64,000 nt of DNA from NCBI RefSeq assembly GCF_008329565.1, contig NZ_NPKT01000018.1, positions 62,001 through 126,000 of the forward strand, in the 5' to 3' direction. Made by a program: the position numbers and the translations under genes. Shown here piece by piece: positions 8,123-15,281 of this stretch. This DNA is from Mycolicibacterium sp. P1-5. GTDB taxonomy: Bacteria > Actinomycetota > Actinomycetes > Mycobacteriales > Mycobacteriaceae. How positions within the stretch are numbered: the first letter of the stretch is position 1; each line of letters opens with the position of its first letter. The notes under the pieces were generated by a model. The model did not search any database and was not told the DNA's origin. It worked only from the letters and a program-made list of their open reading frames with translations.

Positions 8123-9138
8123 CGGCGGCTCCTGGCCACCTTCCGGATCATGGTCGCGGTCCCCTTCTCGAGGATGCCCTGCGCGCGATCGGCGTTCTTC
8201 TCCTTGCCGGCCCGCCGCGCAGCGCTTGCGATCGTCGTCCCGTTCTCGTAGGCCGTCACCACCCGCGGGTCGACGTAGGAACTGCGAGCCACGGCGGGGG
8301 TATTGCCGAGTTCCTCGGACACCTCGCGCATGACGGCCGCCTCGACACGCTTGCGCACGGTCTTGTTGACCGGTGGGTCGGCGTCGACAAACGCCGCCGC
8401 GGCCAGGACGGTCCCATGCCACGTCCGCAAGTCCTTGACGCTGTACTCCTCGCCGAGTTGCTCCTTGAATCTGGCGTTGAGATCGTCGGAGTGGATGTCG
8501 ACCCACCCGGCGTCGGTCTGACACACCAGGAGCCGTCCGCTCGGGCTGCAGCGGCGCAGCTCGCGAACAACTCCGACGACGTCGGGATCCTCGATGCTCC
8601 AATTCCGCTGGACTCCACTCTTGGCCGGATAGTCGAACACCACGGAGCCGCCCTTGACCGTCACGTGCTCGCACAGCAGCGTGGCGATGCCGTACGAGTT
8701 GTTCTCCTCGGCGTACGCCTCCCCGCCCGCGCGGAAGTAGCCCCGATCGAGCAGCTGCAATGCCAGCGCCAACACCCGGTCCCTGGTCAGGCCGTGGCCA
8801 TGCAGATCCTCGGCGATCCGAGCGCGCCACTCGGGCAGTCCCGATGACAGCTCGAGCACCCGGTCGAATTTCTCCTCGCTGCGCTCCTCCTGCCACCTCT
8901 GGTGGTACAGGTATTGGCGCCGGCCGGCTGCGTCGGTGCCGACGGCCTGGATGTGGCCGTTGGGATGCGGCGATATCCACACCTTGCGCCAAGCCGGTGG
9001 GATCGCCAGCTCCTTGATCCGCTGTACCGTCTTCTCGTCGGTCAGCAAGTCGCCATCGGGCGTGTAATAGGAGAAGCCCTTGCCTCGTCGAACGCGACGT
9101 AAGCCCGGCCCGTTGACCGAGCTGCGCCGAAGTCTCAT
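8119..9138 (-). CDS. DNA topoisomerase IB (poxvirus/bacterial type)
   Basis: A 339-residue type IB topoisomerase of the compact bacterial/poxvirus class, which relaxes supercoils through a 3'-phosphotyrosine link. The N-terminal DNA-binding part contains the LRRVRRGKGFSYY and IPPAWRKVWI segments typical of the family. The catalytic domain carries RYFRAGGEAYAEENNSYG-like residues (here GYFRAGGEAYAEEN), the LRTWHGT motif and the nucleophile Y288 in NTPAVARSSYVDPRV. The start ATG at 9138 lacks a clear ribosome site. The gene is monocistronic, divergent from rsbW and convergent with the heptose operon. Confidence 0.92.
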   Translation of the reverse strand: MRLRRSSVNGPGLRRVRRGKGFSYYTPDGDLLTDEKTVQRIKELAIPPAWRKVWISPHPNGHIQAVGTDAAGRRQYLYHQRWQEERSEEKFDRVLELSSGLPEWRARIAEDLHGHGLTRDRVLALALQLLDRGYFRAGGEAYAEENNSYGIATLLCEHVTVKGGSVVFDYPAKSGVQRNWSIEDPDVVGVVRELRRCSPSGRLLVCQTDAGWVDIHSDDLNARFKEQLGEEYSVKDLRTWHGTVLAAAAFVDADPPVNKTVRKRVEAAVMREVSEELGNTPAVARSSYVDPRVVTAYENGTTIASAARRAGKEKNADRAQGILEKGTATMIRKVARSRR

Positions 9139-9168
9139 CGATCACCGAACAAGAATTTGCGACGCCCA

Positions 9169-9195
9169 GGTTTGGAATCCTGTGTCCGGTGGGTA
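9169..9195 (+). promoter_or_regulatory. SigF-type promoter upstream of rsbW-sigF
   Basis: GGTTT at 9169-9173 and GGGTA at 9191-9195 are separated by 17 bases. This matches the known mycobacterial SigF consensus (GGTTT, 15-17 bases, GGGTA). Transcription would begin around 9202, about 150 bases before rsbW, so sigF would be autoregulated, as is known for this operon in other mycobacteria. Confidence 0.8.
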
Positions 9196-9208
9196 CGAGG
9201 GTGCCACC

Positions 9209-9301
9209 ATGACGACGACTTCCTGGGTGGTGCTGCGCTCGCTTCCGGCCTCATGCGCACCGGTTACCCGGCCAACCCGGTCACCACACGACCGTGGTTA
9301 G
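9209..9301 (+). CDS. Possible 30-residue leader ORF before rsbW
   Basis: An ATG at 9209 opens a 30-codon frame that ends with TAG at 9301, inside the untranslated leader predicted from the SigF promoter. Its start would lie only a few bases from the expected transcription start, so it could be translated almost leaderlessly. The peptide is rich in Ser, Arg, Thr and Pro with no recognisable domain. It may be fortuitous; only its placement argues for it. Confidence 0.25.
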   Translation: MTTTSWVVLRSLPASCAPVTRPTRSPHDRG

Positions 9302-9350
9302 CACACCTGTGAACTGGAGTAGTGTCGGGTCGACATTGCCAGGAGGCCAG

Positions 9351-9788
9351 ATGACGGATGGCGAAAGCCAAGGCGGCGCTCACCAACGGGGTGACAGCGC
9401 CGTCGAACTGAGGGTTGCTGCGAGGTTGGAGAACCTGGCCGTGCTGCGCACCGTGGTCGGCGCGGTCGGCACGTTCGAGGACCTGGATTTCGACGCCGTC
9501 GCCGACTTGCGGCTGGCTGTTGACGAGGCGTGCACCCGGTTGATCCGGTCGGCATCGCCGGAAGCGACGCTGGTCGTGGTCGTCGATGCGCACGACGATG
9601 TGGTCGTGGTGGAGGCGTCGACATCGTGCGACACTTCCGATGTGGTCACGCCCGGCAGCTTCAGCTGGCATGTGCTGAGCTCACTGACCGACGATGTGCA
9701 GACTTTCCACAACGGTCACGAGTCCAGTAGCGACGGGCAGGTCTTCGGCATCACCTTGACCACGAGGCGGGCGGGCTCCGGGCGGTGA
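9351..9788 (+). CDS. rsbW: Anti-sigma F factor (serine kinase-like ATPase)
   Basis: 145 residues, the same length as M. tuberculosis UsfX/RsbW, which binds and holds SigF until released by anti-anti-sigma proteins. The sequence ELRVAARLENLAVLRTVVGA followed by DFDAVADLRLAVDEACTRLI and the PGSFSWHVL segment is characteristic. It has the HATPase (GHKL) fold with a reduced ATP-binding region. The ATG at 9351 has an AGGAGG ribosome site; the longer in-frame start at 9294 is rejected. Its stop overlaps the sigF start as GTGA, giving coupled translation of the sigma factor and its antagonist. Confidence 0.95.
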   Translation: MTDGESQGGAHQRGDSAVELRVAARLENLAVLRTVVGAVGTFEDLDFDAVADLRLAVDEACTRLIRSASPEATLVVVVDAHDDVVVVEASTSCDTSDVVTPGSFSWHVLSSLTDDVQTFHNGHESSSDGQVFGITLTTRRAGSGR

Positions 9789-10576
9789 ATTCCCGAGCCA
9801 CGGATGGTTCGCCCAGACGGACGAACTCGGAGTATGCCGACGTCCCGGACATGTTTCGGGAGTTGGCGAAGGTGGATGCCGAGTCCCCGCAGTTCCAGCG
9901 CCAGCGCGACCGCATCGTCGAACGGTGCCTTCCGCTGGCCGATCACATCGCCCGTCGTTTCGACGGTCGCGGTGAACCCCGCGACGATCTGGTGCAGGTG
10001 GCGCGCGTCGGTTTGGTGAATGCGGTCATCCGCTACGACGTCGAGACCGGTTCGGACTTCGTCTCGTTCGCGGTTCCCACGATCATGGGCGAGGTTCGCC
10101 GCCACTTCCGCGACAACAGCTGGTCGGTCAAGGTGCCCCGCCGGCTCAAGGAGCTGCACCTGCGACTGGGTGCGGCGACGTCGGAACTGTCCCAGCGGCT
10201 GGGGCGCGCCCCGACCGCCTCCGAACTCGCGGTCGAGCTCGGCATGGAGCGCGAAGAGGTCATCGAGGGTCTGGTCGCGGGTAGTTCCTACAACACGCTG
10301 TCGATCGACAGCGGCGGAAGCGGCAGCGACGAAGACGCCCCGGCCATCATGGACACCCTGGGTGACGTCGACTTGAGCCTGGATCAGATCGAGAATCGCG
10401 AGGCGTTGCGCCCGCTGCTGGCGGCGCTGCCAGAGCGGGAACGCACCGTCCTCTTGTTGCGGTTCTTCGAGTCGCTCACCCAGACGCAGATCGCTGAGCG
10501 TGTCGGCATCTCACAGATGCACGTGTCGCGGCTGCTGGCGAAGTCGTTAACTCGGCTGCGGGACCAGCTGCAGTAG
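9785..10576 (+). CDS. sigF: RNA polymerase sigma factor SigF
   Basis: A 263-residue group 3 sigma factor of the SigB/SigF stress and stationary-phase class. Region 2 is visible as DHIARRFDGRGEPRDDLVQVA with the RYDVETGSDFVSFAVPTIMGE core that binds the -10 element. Region 3 follows as VKVPRRLKELHLRLG, and region 4 as LLRFFESLTQTQIAERVGIS with HVSRLLAKSL for the -35 element. The GTG start overlaps the rsbW stop. The 3' end overlaps the opposing STAS gene by 30 bases, so convergent transcripts would be complementary there. Confidence 0.96.
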   Translation: MNSRATDGSPRRTNSEYADVPDMFRELAKVDAESPQFQRQRDRIVERCLPLADHIARRFDGRGEPRDDLVQVARVGLVNAVIRYDVETGSDFVSFAVPTIMGEVRRHFRDNSWSVKVPRRLKELHLRLGAATSELSQRLGRAPTASELAVELGMEREEVIEGLVAGSSYNTLSIDSGGSGSDEDAPAIMDTLGDVDLSLDQIENREALRPLLAALPERERTVLLLRFFESLTQTQIAERVGISQMHVSRLLAKSLTRLRDQLQ

Positions 10577-10987
10577 CCGGCGAGGTTCACCATCGAGCAA
10601 CTCGATGGCCTCCCGAACCGAATCGACGACCGGCAGCGTGTGGTCCGGATCGCAGACCCGCAAGAGCCGGGCCACCGCGTCGCCGGCCACCATCGCCCAT
10701 CGTGCCGAGGCATTGGCGCAGCGGACGTTGATGGTGTGCAGTGCCGAGAATCCCGCGGTTCCGAAGAAGGCCAGCGGGCTCAGATCCAGAACCAGATGAC
10801 CGCCCCTGCCGGCGCACTCGGCGACATGGTCAGCGAACGCGATTGCGTTGGACGCATCGAGCTCGCCCTGAACGGTGATGATCCCGACCGAGTCGTCGGG
10901 CCAAATAGTAGTGAAGCGAGCGGTGTGGCAATCGACAGAATGCGACACAGCCGGACGCTCGGGATGTGCTGTACGGATGACAGACAT
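10547..10987 (-). CDS. STAS-domain protein, possible anti-anti-sigma factor
   Basis: 146 residues with a STAS fold: GIITVQGELDASNA for the first strands and LVLDLSPLAFFGTAGFSALH for the regulatory loop. In classical antagonists that loop reads D-S-S-G with a phosphorylatable serine; here it is G-T-A-G with T77 in the serine position, as in some actinobacterial STAS proteins I recall. Downstream is a WAMVAGDAVARLLRVCD strand/helix. The ATG at 10987 follows GGAG by five bases; in-frame starts further upstream are ignored. Its position tail-to-tail with sigF suggests that it acts on RsbW, but this is inference; other targets are possible. Confidence 0.8.
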   Translation of the reverse strand: MSVIRTAHPERPAVSHSVDCHTARFTTIWPDDSVGIITVQGELDASNAIAFADHVAECAGRGGHLVLDLSPLAFFGTAGFSALHTINVRCANASARWAMVAGDAVARLLRVCDPDHTLPVVDSVREAIELLDGEPRRLLQLVPQPS

Positions 10988-11479
10988 AGTGACTCCATCA
11001 GTGAACGAGTATTTCGTACTGTGGATCACGCCAGAGTGGGTAGGCCCGTATAGTGCGGAGAGCTTGCGCGCCTCGCACGTCTTTGACGTATTTCCGGGCG
11101 GCTGTGAACTCAACCTGACTCGAACTGTACGCCATATCTGCAGCTCGGGAACAGTAATAGCGGTGGGTTCTAATAATCCTCAGAGTTGGTGGATGCCTTT
11201 TTGCCAGGTTGGCGTCGTTCAGCGGTGCGCCGTGCCGGGCGAGCCGCCCCATGATTTGTCAAATTTGTCGCCAAATGCGTTGTTTCCATTGAAATCCCGC
11301 AGATTCCATGGTGTGGAGTCTCCGTCCCGGAGGGGTCCGGGTGGGTTGTCCGGCGACATCGCCTCGGGCCTTTCGTGGTGTCTGCTATGCGGCGGGATGG
11401 TGTTTGCTGAGAGGTGCTGACGCGGTTACCGAACAGGGGCGGGAAAAGGCCAGGCACGGCGCCGGTTCACACTGATTAC
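10988..11479. other. 492-base intergenic region
   Basis: No convincing coding region was found. The stretch is richer in A and T than its surroundings, especially 11254-11315. An isolated TATAGT (11049-11054, plus strand) resembles a -10 element without a good -35, and ATTTGTC is repeated near 11254-11270. It must hold the promoter of the leftward STAS gene and may hold that of the rightward nucleotidyltransferase. Confidence 0.4.
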
Positions 11480-12037
11480 ATGGCGAAATCTGGTGAGCCG
11501 GCCGGTGTGCTGCTGGCTGCCGGCGCGGGCGCCCGCTACGGCATGCCCAAAGTGCTTGCCGCCCAGGGTGGGTGGTTGCGCTCGGCGGTGGCGGCCCTGT
11601 CCGGCGGCGGCTGTGGTGACGTGGTGGTGGTGCTGGGCGCCGCGATCGTCGCCGTCCCGTACCCGGCCCGCGCGGTGGTCGCCGACGACTGGCGGCAGGG
11701 GATCGGAAGTTCCCTGCAATCCGGATTGGCGGCGATTTCGCATGCCGGCTACGCCGTGATCCTCACGGTCGACACGCCTGACATCGGCGCCGACATCGTC
11801 GGTCGGGTGATCGGTGCGGCGCGCTCGTCGCCGTCCGGGATCGCTCGCGCCGTCTATGCCGGGCGGCCGGGCCATCCGGTCGTGGTGGCCCGCAGGCATT
11901 GGCCTGCGCTACAGGAGGCCCTGCACGGCGACGAGGGTGCCCGACGCTTTCTGGCGGCCCGCTCTGACGTGGTGGCGGTCGACTGCGCGGACCTGGCCAC
12001 CGGCCGCGATATCGATACGGCTACACCGACAGATTGA
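11480..12037 (+). CDS. MobA-like NTP transferase (molybdopterin nucleotidyltransferase family)
   Basis: 185 residues of the MobA/MocA nucleotidyltransferase family, with the nucleotide-binding start GVLLAAGAGARYGMPKVL, a DDWRQGIGSSLQSGL segment, the metal-binding TVDTPD motif and GRPGHPVV near the C terminus. Members attach GMP or CMP to molybdopterin in molybdenum enzyme maturation, but several actinobacterial paralogues have unassigned substrates. The short length fits MocA-like proteins. The ATG at 11480 is used because the glycine-rich loop starts ~10 residues later. The end overlaps the next gene on the opposite strand by 17 bases. Confidence 0.8.
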   Translation: MAKSGEPAGVLLAAGAGARYGMPKVLAAQGGWLRSAVAALSGGGCGDVVVVLGAAIVAVPYPARAVVADDWRQGIGSSLQSGLAAISHAGYAVILTVDTPDIGADIVGRVIGAARSSPSGIARAVYAGRPGHPVVVARRHWPALQEALHGDEGARRFLAARSDVVAVDCADLATGRDIDTATPTD

Positions 12038-12347
12038 GCGCGGCCGCGGCGAAGCGGCGCACCGCGGTCGCCGCCACCGAGGCTGCCGCGTCGTGACCGG
12101 ACCTGGCTCGTGTCGACAGCCTGGCGGTGTGCGGATCGACGGTGACCTCGGCCAGCAGCTCACCGGTGGTCGGTTCGCACACAGCCCATGAGTAGCCGGT
12201 TTCGGCAGCCCACTGATCGAGGCGCTTGGTCACGTATTCCGGGTCGGTCTCGCCGAGGTCGGCCAGTGCGGGCCGGTCGTCGATCCGTTCGTCGGCGCGC
12301 AGCGCACGCAGATACCAAGTGCCGGCGTTGATTTCGACAGGGTCCAC
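12021..12347 (-). CDS. Small conserved protein, possibly GNAT-related
   Basis: 108 residues. The N-terminal part (YLRALRADERIDDRPAL, then ETGYSWAVCEPTTGELLAEV) resembles the first half of RimJ-type GNAT acetyltransferases, but the acetyl-CoA-binding motif (R/Q-x-x-G-x-G/A) is not present, and the chain ends in an alanine-rich helix. I treat it as an actinobacterial protein of unknown function. The GTG at 12347 is one base after the stop of the DUF1707 gene, so the two form an operon. Confidence 0.55.
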   Translation of the reverse strand: MDPVEINAGTWYLRALRADERIDDRPALADLGETDPEYVTKRLDQWAAETGYSWAVCEPTTGELLAEVTVDPHTARLSTRARSGHDAAASVAATAVRRFAAAALNLSV

Positions 12348-12348
12348 G

Positions 12349-12711
12349 TCAGCGGCGACCGTACAGAACCATGCCGAGCACCGGAAGCGCCAACCAGGCC
12401 AGCCAGCCGTGCGGCACCAGGATGGTGAACCCCAGCGCGATCAGCGGGATGAGCGCCATCACGACGGCGCGCCAGTCGCGGGCGCGAGCGATGTCCGGGG
12501 TGCTGTCTCCGTGGGGCTTGGCAGGCAGGTCGGCGAAAATCGGCACGAGGTCGGCGCGGGTCACTGCGTCGGCGACCGCGGCGCTGCGTTCGGAGAATTC
12601 GTCGGGGTTCAGCCGGCCCTCGGAGAACTGCCGGCGCAGCAACGCCTGCGCCTCTTCCCGTTCGGCGGTGCCGATCCGGACCCCCTCGTCTTCATCCACG
12701 CGATCCATCAT
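12349..12711 (-). CDS. DUF1707 domain membrane protein
   Basis: ~120 residues. The N-terminal half is a DUF1707 domain, recognisable by RIGTAEREEAQALLRRQF followed by EGRLNPDEFSERSAAVADA, common in actinobacterial small membrane proteins. Two hydrophobic stretches (MALIPLIALGFTILV and LAWLALPVLGMVLYG) close together form a membrane hairpin at the C terminus. Start codons at 12711 and 12708 are both possible and sit inside the start of the divergent dehydrogenase gene, leaving no intergenic space. Function unknown. Confidence 0.8.
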   Translation of the reverse strand: MMDRVDEDEGVRIGTAEREEAQALLRRQFSEGRLNPDEFSERSAAVADAVTRADLVPIFADLPAKPHGDSTPDIARARDWRAVVMALIPLIALGFTILVPHGWLAWLALPVLGMVLYGRR

Positions 12712-13375
12712 GCTGGATGGCGTGCGGATAACGGTGTTCGGTGCCACTGGGCAGGTCGGCCGGCAGGTCGTCGAGTTACTCGCCGCGGAGGCGGTGCGCG
12801 ATGCTTACGTACTCGTCGACGTCCTCAACTCACCGTCCTACGAGGACGAGCCGGTGCTCGAGTTTTTCAGCACCGCCACCCGCACCCTCGTGGAGGCCGC
12901 CCGGGCTGTCGGGGTCGGGCACTACGTCGCACTGTCGATCGTCGGGGTCACCCGGCTGCGGACGAGCGGTTACATGCGGGCCAAAGCGGCGCAGGAAACA
13001 CTGATCGAGACGTCGGGGCTGCCGTACACGATCGTGCGTGCCACCCAGTTCATCGAGTTCGCCGACATGATCGTGGCCAGCCTGACCGAGGGCGACGTCG
13101 TGCGGGTACCCGACGCTCGTATCCAGCCGATCGCGGCCACCGAAGTCGCCGCACACGTGGCGCGCGCCTCGGTCGGCTCACCCGTCGGCATCGTCGAACT
13201 CGGTGGCCCCGACACGATCACCTTCGCCGAGCTCGCCACGGGAGTGCTGGCCCGTCGGGGCGAGCAGCGCACGGTCGTCGTCGATCCGAACGCGACCTAC
13301 TTCGGCGCCCCGGTCGATGACACCAGCCTGGTCACCGGCGAGGGCGCAGTACTGGGAACCACCAGGTTTACTTGA
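12710..13375 (+). CDS. NAD(P)H-binding (NmrA-like) protein with apparent internal deletion
   Basis: 221 residues. VFGATGQVGRQVVELL is the glycine-rich start of an atypical SDR, and LNSPSYEDEPVLEFFSTATR, HYVALSIVG and PYTIVRATQFIEF are typical of the actinobacterial ~250-residue family. Between the first helix and LVDVLNSPS there are only ~15 residues, where I expect ~38: the second strand, which holds the cofactor ribose, appears to be missing in frame. The ATG at 12710 overlaps the divergent gene's start; GTG 12722 is the alternative and would still keep the GATG motif. The end overlaps accA3 by eight bases. Confidence 0.72.
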   Translation: MLDGVRITVFGATGQVGRQVVELLAAEAVRDAYVLVDVLNSPSYEDEPVLEFFSTATRTLVEAARAVGVGHYVALSIVGVTRLRTSGYMRAKAAQETLIETSGLPYTIVRATQFIEFADMIVASLTEGDVVRVPDARIQPIAATEVAAHVARASVGSPVGIVELGGPDTITFAELATGVLARRGEQRTVVVDPNATYFGAPVDDTSLVTGEGAVLGTTRFT

Positions 13376-15167
13376 TCTCCGCCAGGACGGTGCCCTGCGT
13401 GATCGCGGCGCCCGGCTCGACGGCCAGCCCGGTGATCACACCGTCCTTGTGCGCAGTCACCGGGTTCTCCATCTTCATGGCCTCGAGCACCACGACGAGA
13501 TCGCCGGCGGCCACCGTCTGACCCTCTTCCACGGCGACCTTCACCACGGTGCCCTGCATCGGCGCGGTCACCGCGTCACCCGAGGCGGCCGCACCGGCTT
13601 GGGAGCCACGCTTGCGCGCCTTCGGCTTCTTGCGGATGGCACCGGACTCGGCCGGGCCGGAACCGTTGCCCAACGCCAGGTCCCCGGGCAGCGACACCTC
13701 GACACGACGGCCGCCGACCTCGACAACCACCTTGTGGCGCGGCTGGGCTTCCTCTTCGTCGACCTGGCCACCGCCGGTGAACGGCTCGACGGCGTTGTCC
13801 CACTCGGTCTCGATCCAGCGGGTGTGGACGGTGAACGAGTTGCCGTCACCGATGAAGGCCGGGTCGCTGACCACCGCGCGGTGGAACGGAATGACCGTGG
13901 CCAGACCCTCGACATGGAACTCGTCCAGCGCCCGGCGGGAGCGCGCCAGCGCCTCCTCACGGGTGGCGCCGTACACGATCAGCTTGGACAGCATCGAGTC
14001 GAACTGGCCGCCGATCACCGAACCGGCCTCCACACCGGAGTCCAGCCGCACGCCGGGGCCGGTCGGGATGTCGTAGCGGGTGACCGGGCCCGGTGCGGGC
14101 AGGAAGCCGCGGCCGGCGTCCTCGCCGTTGATCCGGAACTCGATCGCGTGGCCGCGGGGAGTCGGGTCGTCGGTGATGTCGAGCTTCTCGCCGTTGGCGA
14201 TCTTGAACTGCTGCAGCACCAGGTCGATGCCCGCGGTCTCCTCGGTAACCGGATGTTCCACCTGCAGGCGGGTGTTGACCTCGAGGAAGGAGATCAGCCC
14301 GTCCTGGCCGACCAGGTACTCGACTGTTCCCGCGCCGTAGTAGCCGGCCTCCTTGCAGATGCGCTTGGCCGACTCGTGGATCTCCTTGCGCTGCGCGTCG
14401 GTCAGGAAGGGGGCGGGCGCCTCCTCGACCAGCTTCTGGAAGCGGCGCTGCAGCGAGCAGTCGCGGGTGCCGGCAACCACCACATTGCCGTGGGTGTCGG
14501 CGATGACCTGAGCTTCGACGTGGCGTGGCTTGTCCAGGTAACGCTCGACGAAGCACTCGCCGCGGCCGAACGCAGCAACTGCTTCGCGGGTGGCCGACTC
14601 GAACAGTTCGGGGATCTCCTCAAGGGTGCGGGCCACCTTCATACCGCGGCCACCGCCACCGAATGCGGCCTTGATCGCCACCGGCACGCCGTACTCCTTG
14701 GCGAAGGCCACTACCTCGTCGGCGTCCTTGACCGGGTCGGGGGTACCGGGCACCAGCGGCGCCTGCGCCTTGGCGGCGATGTGGCGGGCGGTGACCTTGT
14801 CACCGAGGTCGCGGATCGACTGCGGGCTCGGGCCGATCCAGATCAACCCCGCGTCGAGGACCGCCTGGGCGAAGTCTGCGTTCTCGCTCAGGAATCCGTA
14901 GCCCGGGTGGATGGCGTTGGCGCCGGACTTGGCTGCGGCGTCGAGGATCTTGGCGAAGTCCAGGTAGGACTCCGCGGACGTCTGCCCGCCCAACGCGAAC
15001 GCCTCGTCAGCCAGCCGGACGTGCGGTGCGTCCGCGTCGGGCTCGGCGTAGACCGCCACGCTGGCCAGTCCGGCATCCCGGGCCGCCCGGATCACCCGGA
15101 CCGCGATTTCACCGCGGTTGGCGACGAGGACCTTGGAGATGGTCTGACTTGGCGTCTGAGTGGGCAC
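13368..15167 (-). CDS. accA3: Acyl-CoA carboxylase alpha subunit (biotin carboxylase + BCCP)
   Basis: 599 residues, essentially the length of M. tuberculosis AccA3 (600). The N-terminal biotin carboxylase domain starts KVLVANRGEIAVRVIRAAR and shows HPGYGFLSENADFA, the ATP-grasp loop GGGGRGMK and EVNTRLQVEHPVTE. A linker leads to the C-terminal biotinyl domain with the EAMKM site, K565 being the biotinylated lysine. It feeds carboxylated acyl-CoA to mycolic acid synthesis and shared carboxylases, partnering AccD5/AccE5 encoded upstream. The GTG at 15167 follows AGGAGG. BirA at 41487-42272 would load the biotin. Confidence 0.97.
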   Translation of the reverse strand: MPTQTPSQTISKVLVANRGEIAVRVIRAARDAGLASVAVYAEPDADAPHVRLADEAFALGGQTSAESYLDFAKILDAAAKSGANAIHPGYGFLSENADFAQAVLDAGLIWIGPSPQSIRDLGDKVTARHIAAKAQAPLVPGTPDPVKDADEVVAFAKEYGVPVAIKAAFGGGGRGMKVARTLEEIPELFESATREAVAAFGRGECFVERYLDKPRHVEAQVIADTHGNVVVAGTRDCSLQRRFQKLVEEAPAPFLTDAQRKEIHESAKRICKEAGYYGAGTVEYLVGQDGLISFLEVNTRLQVEHPVTEETAGIDLVLQQFKIANGEKLDITDDPTPRGHAIEFRINGEDAGRGFLPAPGPVTRYDIPTGPGVRLDSGVEAGSVIGGQFDSMLSKLIVYGATREEALARSRRALDEFHVEGLATVIPFHRAVVSDPAFIGDGNSFTVHTRWIETEWDNAVEPFTGGGQVDEEEAQPRHKVVVEVGGRRVEVSLPGDLALGNGSGPAESGAIRKKPKARKRGSQAGAAASGDAVTAPMQGTVVKVAVEEGQTVAAGDLVVVLEAMKMENPVTAHKDGVITGLAVEPGAAITQGTVLAEIK

Positions 15168-15281
15168 CGCGCCTCCTGCTTCACGTGATCTTAAGAGCGT
15201 TCTTTAAAAATAGGTTCGCACGGCAGTCTAAGCGCCGCCGCTCAGGCACGAATCAGCTGGTACCCCTACCAATGAGTAAGT

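Noticed and set aside
7799..9145. 448-codon minus-strand frame
   Set aside because: It runs opposite the UDP-sugar dehydrogenase 3' end and out of frame through the topoisomerase gene; arginine-rich shadow.
10980..11060. SigF-type promoter for the STAS gene
   Set aside because: GGGTA occurs near 11038, but on the other strand and without a GGTTT/GTTT at the right distance.
10875..11420. 181-codon plus-strand frame across the intergenic region
   Set aside because: It overlaps the STAS gene start on the other strand, has no ribosome site, and its product shows no recognisable domain.
13203..15188. 661-codon open frame on the plus strand
   Set aside because: It lies opposite accA3, whose frame is fully conserved; its product is low-complexity with no motif.
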